Source: Drosophila miranda
Taxonomy: Eukaryota > Arthropoda > Insecta > Diptera > Drosophilidae
Direction of reading: 5' to 3'
DNA length: 64,000 bases
Assembly: GCF_003369915.1 (NCBI RefSeq)
Contig: NW_022881614.1
Coordinates: 13,880,001 to 13,944,000, forward strand
A program made the translations under genes and the position numbers. The notes beneath the pieces were generated by a model. It had not been told where the DNA came from and did not search any database. It saw only the letters and a program-made list of their open reading frames with translations. Below, one piece after another: positions 57,041 through 64,000 of this stretch (within the stretch, counting starts at the first letter, position 1; every line of letters begins with the position of its first letter).

Positions 57041-59915
57041 ATGGCAGCAGCCCTCTGCCTGGGTCTGACCCTTATATTGGGGACTGTGCAGGCACAGGAA
57101 AATGCAATGCTGCAGATACCACCGTCACTCGTGGAGTGCTACAACACATCATATTTCATGAATCGAGACAATCGACTACCAGCCAACATGGACACGCTGA
57201 TTTCGCTGATCGAGAAGGTGGAAAACAGCTACCCCACGTCCGGCGTACAGGCGGACATTAGAACAGTGGCGGTGTCCTTGCTCCATCGCTTCCGTCAGGA
57301 CGGCATCAAAAGGGCCCCTGGGGTGACTGCCATCGATGGTGTTATTCCATACAGTCCGACCGGCTTCCAGTTTCCCAAGTTTCGGATTTTGCTTTCGCGC
57401 CTCATCCCCGGCAATGCCAACAGTTTTCCCAACAGCTCGCTGACCAGTGGGGAACGATGCTCTCTACACTTCATGCTCTCCAGCACCTTCGACACGAGGG
57501 TGCGCGGCGACGAGAACCCCGTTTGTAGCCAGCTCTCCCAATATCGGGCGCACCGACTGCCGCGGTCAGCGAAGAACGACGACGAGAACAACTTCATCGG
57601 CGATGTTGAGTGGTTAAGTGAAGACACTCGTCCGAAGCGGGGACGCTCAGCCATCCCAGACTCGAAATATGTTCAGTTCGGAGAATTGGACTACGAGACC
57701 GACTGGGCTTATTCGGGCACGGAAGGCACCAGCCAGTGTCCCGTTGAAGACGGCCTTGTTCGTACCCCCTGGGGGACCGTTTCCGCCGGCACCGTGATAG
57801 CTGGAATTGCGGCTGGCGTTCAGCAGCAGACAGTCCAGCTAAACACCTTGCTGGCTCTGGCCAGCCAACGACGTGGGCGAGGACGCAGTCAGTCCCAGAT
57901 AACCAACAGCATTGACAATCGCTGGGCGGCTACTCTGGCCGGAGACTTGGCCGAAGTCACGCTGGTGCAGGTGCCGGTGTCCACCAACAATGCAGCTTCT
58001 GTCGGCGCCACTGGGGGCTGGAACGACACGGTTCTACCGCACTGGTATTTCTTGTCGCAGCGCACCAATCTGGAAGCTACCGATGCCGAGATTCGCGGAG
58101 GCCTTGATGGCTTAATTCTGGCCAAAAATGTGGCCACCTGGAGGACGCAGGCGTCCAGCTTAAAGTTGTCCCAGCTGCTTCGAATGTACTACTCCACGAA
58201 TGGAGTGCTAAGCTCTGGGGTCAACGCGTGCAGTCGGCAGAGCCAGTTCCCCAATGTGGCCCCATCGGCAGAAATGGCAGAGCAGACCAGTGCCTTCGCA
58301 CAGGTACTGGATCGGGAGATGCAGTTGCGTGTCACCCTCCAGCCGTTGGCCATCACCCAATTTGCTTCAACCGCCGCCCTTTCCCTGGTGACGTATGTGC
58401 GTAAGTAATCTTGATCATCATTTGAAAACTATCGCGAAACCACTCAGTACAATCATATAGCACATTTCCAAAGGATCTTTGCGAGCTTATTAGATTAACG
58501 ACGCAATCAAGCAATGCATTGCGTTTCTGTCCTTGTGGATTACCCTTTTTCTTCTTATTTCTCCCACTGACTCAGCGCAATCCCTGAACGATGTTTCCTG
58601 CACGGCGACCAGCCGCCTGGACTTGACGGATGGCATCACTCCCATGACCAATTTATACATTTTCCTGGATACCTCCTGGCAGTACAGCTCCATTGTTGAC
58701 TATGTGTTGTAAGTTGGCTTCCCATTGCGCTATTAACTTTTATTTTATTATACTCGATGGTCCCTTTCAGCTACGTCATGCAGCAGCTAAATATCCATCC
58801 CTATGCCAGCACAGTTACTTTGCTGTCGGCGCAGGACGGGTCGGTGATTGTGAACACCACCCACTACATCACAGATGTCTCCCAACAGTGGAATGTGACG
58901 ACACAGGCGACATGTAGGTCATTGCTGGCAAGGCATTTGGATCCAAGTCTAACTTTATTTGGTTCCTCCCACAGATGCCCAGGGTCTGAACTTGCCCAAT
59001 GTGCTGCGTACGATTCAGAAAATTACCCAGAACCTAATGAACGCGGAGCAGACGAATTCGAGTCTGAGCGGCCACTCTTTGGTGGCCCTGATAATACCAA
59101 ATCAGCAGACCATCAACGATGGTGACTCGTCCTACGCCACCACGGAAATCCAGTACATTCAAGAGCAGATACCAGATCTGCGCTTCATCTACTATGGTGG
59201 TGGGAGCATTCAGCGTTTCGCCAGCTTTGTGCGTGATTCCACCCAGGATTTGTTCTCACTAACCTTAGGTAGTACGGTCGCCACTTCGGCAGGACCAGTT
59301 GCCAAGCGCATTGCAAAAAGTTGGAAGATAGTTTCGTTTTGATTGAGTTGTTGCAATGACAATGTTTGTCTTTCAGTACCTCGTCGCATCATCAATCCAC
59401 GCTGCGGATCGACCTGGATCACAAGCAGCTGGGGCACTGACCAGATGGACCAGTACGTCGGCCCGGGCATGGTCAACTTCTATCGTGTGTCAGCCAACTA
59501 CTTCTTCGGCACTGGCTCCAACCGCCTCGTGACTATTCAGGCCCAGAATGGTGGGAGCTATACTATCTGCACCTCGCGAAGCTTTGAGTGGCCCCAGCAG
59601 AACTCAACGACAAGCTCGACCAACACGAGCACCATTGAACAGACCTGCTCTCAGATCACCGGCAACAGATTTTCGTATGACCTGTCCAGCGCTTGCAACG
59701 GCTATTACACCATCACACAGTGTCCTGATCTGTATCTGTCAGTTCAGGCCACCACCAACACCACATCCTGCACACAGGACGCATGCCAGACACCAGATCA
59801 ATGGCGTTACAATGTTTCTATGACCAACATGGGCTGCTACAGCGGAGTCTCGGGACTCGCAGCCAGCCTTTTGACAATAATGTTCGCTTTGATTCTGCAA
59901 AAGTTGTTGCAATAG
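57041..59915 (+). CDS. Secreted, probably GPI-anchored protein with a VWA-like domain
   Basis: Five exons (57041-58400, 58576-58708, 58771-58913, 58975-59319, 59377-59915) join in phase to 839 codons. The ATG at 57041 opens a clear signal peptide (hydrophobic core CLGLTLILG, cleavage near VQAQ). The N-terminal ~430 residues have dispersed cysteines and Asn-X-Ser/Thr sites. Residues ~470-600 suggest a VWA-like fold: TNLYIFLDTSWQYSS, HPYASTVTLLSAQDG, then IPDLRFIYYGGG. The C-terminal part is cysteine-rich and ends in a small-residue stretch plus a hydrophobic tail (LAASLLTIMFALILQKLLQ), like a GPI attachment signal. It would act at the cell surface. The exon 4 donor is weak (GTTGGA), but it aligns exactly with the GTAAGA donor of the duplicate. 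I do not recognise the family name. It is the only apparently intact host gene here. Confidence 0.75.
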
Positions 59916-60074
59916 TTGCATTAGTGGTACAGTAGTGCAGTAGTACTGTGGTGCAGTCGCAGAGTTCAAAATAGATATACCTTCCCGTCCCTAACCGTGG
60001 GGTTAATTATTGTATAGTTTTACATTAATCCTATACTTTTTTTTAAACATTAGTTGTATGTTCCAGTGAAATGG

Positions 60075-60080
60075 AATAAA
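60075..60080 (+). promoter_or_regulatory. Polyadenylation signal
   Basis: AATAAA 160 bases after the stop of the secreted-protein gene and before the duplicated exon cassette. It gives the first cassette its own 3' end. Confidence 0.6.
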
Positions 60081-60194
60081 GTCCCCAACTAGAACTATGC
60101 ACACCCCTTTTATTTCAACAGTGGTTCCCGATAGTTAGGCCCCTTACAGGCAGCGAAACTAATCAAAGTTTATTGTTCTTTGTTTCATTTTCAG

Positions 60195-61529
60195 CGATAA
60201 TGGACTTCTTTCCGTTTCAGCAATGGTCCGATTTCTCCAATATGACAACAGTAACCACAGATATCTATGTGTTTGTCGACACATATTGGCCCTACAATTG
60301 GGTGGTGGACTACGTGGCGTAAGTTTTTCTTTACTGGGATTCCTTCATTGTGTGATTGTGATTGAATAATTCGTTGTAGGTATGTACTCCAGGGCATCAA
60401 CATACATCCCTATGCCAGCAAGGTAACCCTTTTTGCAGCTTCCGATGCCTCGGTCCTTGTTAACACCACGGACTACATTATCAATGTGTATGAAGAATGG
60501 AATTCCACATCGCACTACTGGCGTAAGTTCTCGTACACATCTAGATCGTACACAGAATCGTATGACTTACTATTATTGGCATCTCAGACCCGCCTGGATT
60601 CAATCTTACGCTCATCCTGAATACGTTAAGCAACAGAGTGGAGGATTTACTGGAGGAGGACCGAGTCGCTGACAATCTTGGCGGACGTTCACTAATTTCT
60701 CTGCTAATCCCAAGTCCCACATCCTTTGTGAATGAGCGCGACTACGACTACTGCCAAAGTTATATAGAGCGTCTCGGGCAGAGTCTTCCGAACCTGCATT
60801 TCATTTACTACGGCGGTGGGGCTTTAGTGAGGTTCCACGACTTTGTGCAAGACCCCAGTAAAGATTTGTTTGTGCTGAACACTGAAAAGTCACCCGAGCT
60901 GTGTGGCGACCCTGTCATTACACGCATTCGGCAGGGTAAGAGCTTGGCTTCTCTTGGCCTCACATTGGACAACATTTCACCTATGTCTTATGTTATTTGC
61001 AGTTCCCCGTCGCCTTTCCAATCCACGTTGCTATTCCAACGGAGCCATAAGTGAGTTTGGCATGAACTCTCTGAAGCAATTTGAGCGTTTGGTCAGCATT
61101 AATTTCTACCGACTGGATTCGCTCTACCTGCCGGTCAGGCAGAGCATGCGCTACCTCAAAATATCACCAATATCATCAATAACGTTTACAGTCTGCACGT
61201 CACGGAGTCTTGCACTGCCGTTCCGAAATCTAAGCGCCCCACTGAGGGATGGGGAGAGCTGCGAGTCAACGGCCTTGGGATCGTATAGCTATGATCTGAC
61301 CGATGCCTGCACTGGATATGACTTTGAGCCGTGTCCCCCTTAATTCTTTCCCGTGCAAGCTCAAAGTTTTGGAGAGATCTCGTGCACTGATCCGGAATGC
61401 CAGACGCCCGACGAAGCCCAATATGTCATCAGCTTAAACAATCTCGGCTGTAATGGCGCTGTGGCCCAGCAGTTTACTCTATCATTGGTGGTATCAGCTC
61501 TACTAATTGTATCCTTAGGTCACCCTTAA
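60195..61529 (+). pseudogene. Duplicated exons 2-5 of the secreted-protein gene
   Basis: Four exons (60195-60318, 60380-60532, 60588-60935, 61003-61529) mirror exons 2-5 of the gene just upstream, with the same intron positions and phases. Matching segments include IYVFVDTYWPYN, HPYASKVTLFAA, LPNLHFIYYGGG and VPRRLSNPRC. There is no counterpart of exon 1 with its signal peptide. A good acceptor (TTTCATTTTCAG) precedes the first exon, so exon 1 of the upstream gene could splice here in phase. TAA at 61341-61343 ends the frame early. In-frame homology continues to a second stop at ~61527, including CTDPECQTPDE and the hydrophobic tail. The product would lose its GPI signal. Confidence 0.75.
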
Positions 61530-62293
61530 GGGAAAACTAATGTGCCATACGGAAAAGTCGAATAGGCTGAACAAATATGAATAAATATAGGTGCAAATAA
61601 GTAATATAATATATTAATTGTAATAATTGTAATATATTTGGGTACAAAAGTACCGTTTTAGGTACCATGGTAGATCAAGTTCCATCCGTGCGTTGAAAAT
61701 TTGAGGACATGTAGAATATGCGACCATCGACACGACACGAAAACAGTGGCGCGGCAGGGATATAACGGCATCTTCTGCTTCGCAGGACTACCACCAGAGG
61801 TCTAGAGGGCTGGGATATAACGGGATATTCTGCCCCGCAGGACTACCGCTAGAGGGCTAGAGGGCGACAACAAAATTGAAAAACCATTTTACGATAAAAA
61901 TCACATAAAAGTTTTCGTTACAAGAAGTGATTTTTTAGGTATCGATACTTAATACTTTCATCGTTTTTAAATTGTGGAAAAAGTACTCGCACGACAAAAA
62001 AACTAAGTAAAAATGTGGATAATCTTGGGTTTCTTGATGTTTATATCGAATACATTCATCAATAATACTATATTTTAATACTAGTCCCTGGGGTCAGTTA
62101 AATTGACCTGAAACATGGAAAGTACCCAGCTGAATAGAATATCCTTTGGGTGGGAAAAAAACCCAGACAGAGCAGGCACAGCGGGCCGGTACGCAGATAA
62201 CTGGGAAGAAGTGACAATCGCTCCTAGTGGACAAGGGAAAACTCCAGGGGGCGAGTTATTTATGTGGGGGGGTATGAACCGTCGCGGCAGTGT
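61530..62293. other. AT-rich intergenic DNA
   Basis: Contains a two-copy tandem repeat at 61758-61867 (unit 55 bases, starting GGGATATAACGG, ~85% alike). The ~190 bases before 62293 may be the 3' untranslated end of the LOA-like element. No coding pattern is seen. Confidence 0.4.
61758..61867. repeat. 55-bp imperfect tandem repeat, two units
   Basis: Units begin at 61758 and 61813 and share GGGATATAACGG, TTCTGC, CGCAGGACTACC and CTAGAGGG. Confidence 0.85.
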
Positions 62294-63064
62294 TTAGTGG
62301 GTTTTGAAGTCCTCGAGGATCGAGGTATTTTTCGCATAGGCCAGTAGTTGCTGTGGCGTCCTCTTGGAGGCATCTTCCAGTGATGCCAGCACTGGGGCGC
62401 CCAGGTACTTCCTCCTTGCCCTTAAGAGAGCAGGACAGTTGCAGATGAGATGTTCCAGGGTTTCGGTTGCCCCAGGTTCGTCACATTTCCTACAACTGTC
62501 TCTGTTTGTGATGACTAGCTTTGTTGCATGCGCCGCAGCCAGGCAATGGCCCGCTAATATTCCCACTAATAATCTGCAGTCCTTCCGTGGTAGGTGCAGC
62601 AGGTAGTGGCTGAGTTTGTCATTGCGTTCCTTGCACATGATTTTCGAGGTTCTGCAGGCGGTGGTACTGCTCCACCTACATTCGGTTTGTGATCCGGCCT
62701 GCTTTTCTAGATCGCTTTGCAGCGTTCTGAGGGAGACAGGCACGTTCTCGGTTCTCGTATTCGCCAGCCCGACGCCTTCCTTAGCTAGTACGTCCGCCGT
62801 CTCGTTCCCTTCGATGCCCTGGTGGCTGGGAATCCAGTAGATCCGCACTGACTTTGTCGTGCTTAGGGTATCTAGTGCCTCCATGCTCGCCAAGACATTT
62901 CTGGAACTGACTGCGGACGACTGCATGGATCTTATCGCCGCTTGGCTGTCGACGAATAGGTTGACCGCATCGTGTGCTCTTTCAGTGAGAAGCGCTAATA
63001 AGGAAGAGGAGGTCAATATCAGAGACATCAAATGATGGAATTGCATTAGGTTGAGCATGTCCAC
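62294..63064 (-). pseudogene. LOA-like non-LTR retrotransposon, RNase H end
   Basis: C-terminal portion of ORF2 with an RNase H domain: LFVDSQAAIRSM, then YWIPSHQGIEGNETADVLAK. A CCHC-like cluster follows (CRKCDEPGATETLEHLICNC), as found at the end of LOA and I-clade elements. Reverse transcriptase and the first RNase H aspartate are absent, so it is 5' truncated. LOA-clade elements such as Bilbo are known from the obscura group. The exact family cannot be fixed without a search. Confidence 0.8.
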
Positions 63065-63213
63065 CGGGTGTTAATGGGCATTTCCGAAGAGGCACAACGA
63101 TTTTGGAGATTCTGTGGGCCCTGCAAGGACTGCTGATTAATGCCAGCGACTCCAAAAGCCACAAGATGCGACTACTTGGACTCGAATCTAAGAACACTTT
63201 CGCTTCTCGTTCG
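63065..63213. other. Unassigned 150 bases
   Basis: Lies between the non-LTR fragment and the last Helitron. Not matched to any repeat in the window. Confidence 0.3.
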
Positions 63214-64000
63214 TTTTTTATACCCGATACTCAAAATGAGTATTGGGGTATATTAGATTTTTGGTAAAAGTGGATGTGTGTAACGTCCAGAAGGAATCGT
63301 TTCCGACCCTATAAAGTATATATATTCTTGATCAGCATCAATAGCCGAGTCGATCGAGCCATGTCTGTCTGTCCGTCTGTCCGCCCGTCCGTCTGTCCGT
63401 CCCCTTCAGCGCCTAGTGCTCAAGGACTATAAGAGCGAGAGCAAAGATGTTTTGGATCCAGACTTCTGTGATATGTCACTGCTACAAGAATATTTCAAAA
63501 CTTTGCCCCGCCCACTTCCGCCCCCACAAAGGGCGAAAATCTGTGGCATCCACAATTTTGACGATACGAGAAAACTAAAAACGCAGAATCGTAGAAGATG
63601 ACTATATCTTCTAGAGTGCAAAATCTGAACCAATAATTATTATAGCCAGAATCAAGAAAACAAGGACGAAAATCTGAGGCATCCACAAATCTCAGAGACT
63701 ATTAAGGCTAGAGTAACCAAATTTGGTACACACACTCCTTTAAGATGTCACTATAAAACGTATATCTTAAAATTTCGCCCCACCTGTTGCTGAAAATCTG
63801 TTGCATCCACAATATTGAGGATACGAGAAAACTAAAAACGCAGAATCATAGATAATGACCATATCTATCAGATTGCTGAGTCTGGATCAGATCAGATCAT
63901 TTTTATAGCCAATAGGAACAAATCAATTTGCAGTGGCTACGCAGCGCTCGACGTCACGCTCAGACTGATTTTCTGTCTCTCTCGCACGCACTTTTTGTCG
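63214..64000 (+). mobile_element. ISY-like Helitron, internally rearranged, cut by window edge
   Basis: Starts TATACCCGATACTC and keeps the core and GTCY tract. It loses part of the middle near 63630-63665, where AGCCAGAATCAAGAAAACA joins directly to GGACGAAAATCTGAGG, then continues towards the 3' end. Confidence 0.85.

Noticed and set aside
56766-57068. 100-codon frame just upstream of the secreted-protein gene.
   Set aside because: It overlaps the signal-peptide start in another frame and has no recognisable pattern. The 57041 start with a clean signal peptide is preferred.

Overview
The window is repeat-dominated, intron-containing insect DNA from a Drosophila species. It holds errantivirus, BEL/Pao, Ty3/gypsy, hAT, LOA-type and other non-LTR elements, a DINE-1/mini-me type Helitron with GTCY tracts, 50-60 bp introns and housekeeping core-promoter motifs. 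The host genes recognised are CCT5 and FANCI, which I recall as D. melanogaster 2R genes (Muller element C). Both are wrecked by stops, frameshifts and insertions. Many copies of a ~1.15 kb Helitron (called ISY-like here) fill the space between them. Muller C decay plus ISY expansion suggests the D. miranda neo-Y or another obscura-group heterochromatic region. That assignment is inference.

Layout. 1-5500: Helitron end, CCT5 pseudogene, 3' half of a BEL/Pao element that replaced the CCT5 promoter, then another Helitron. 5501-10425 and 16922-21866 are two near-identical ~4.9 kb copies. Each holds a broken Myb/SANT-like gene, a non-LTR fragment, an errantivirus LTR and env, and a BEL/Pao 5' fragment. 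Between them lie two Helitrons, a scrap of a gene 3' end, errantivirus pol and an upstream promoter region. 23737-29100: a decayed Ty3/gypsy element on the minus strand whose gag-side reading frame starts with a RING-H2 finger. 29556-38484: a ~9 kb field of nine or more whole or partial Helitrons in both orientations.

38485-39566: dispersed repeats. 40173-50606: FANCI, about 13 exons on the minus strand. It is broken by a template-switch-like duplication inside exon 9, a frameshift in exon 11, a nonsense codon in exon 12, a 2.6 kb hAT insertion in exon 12 and a 0.7 kb terminal-inverted-repeat element in the last exon. 51587-52335: third Myb/SANT-like copy, inverted, with its promoter. 52760-55130: an AT-rich dispersed repeat family, one member of which lies upstream of FANCI. 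57041-59915: the only gene that still looks intact, encoding an 839-residue secreted, probably GPI-anchored protein in five exons. 60195-61529 is a tandem duplicate of its exons 2-5 with a premature stop. 62294-63064: RNase H end of a LOA-like non-LTR element. 63214-64000: Helitron sequence again.

The genes form no pathway. What links them is decay on a chromosome that accumulates insertions, plus one possible regulatory theme: GA-rich motifs inside the Helitron that resemble the binding element of the MSL dosage-compensation complex.
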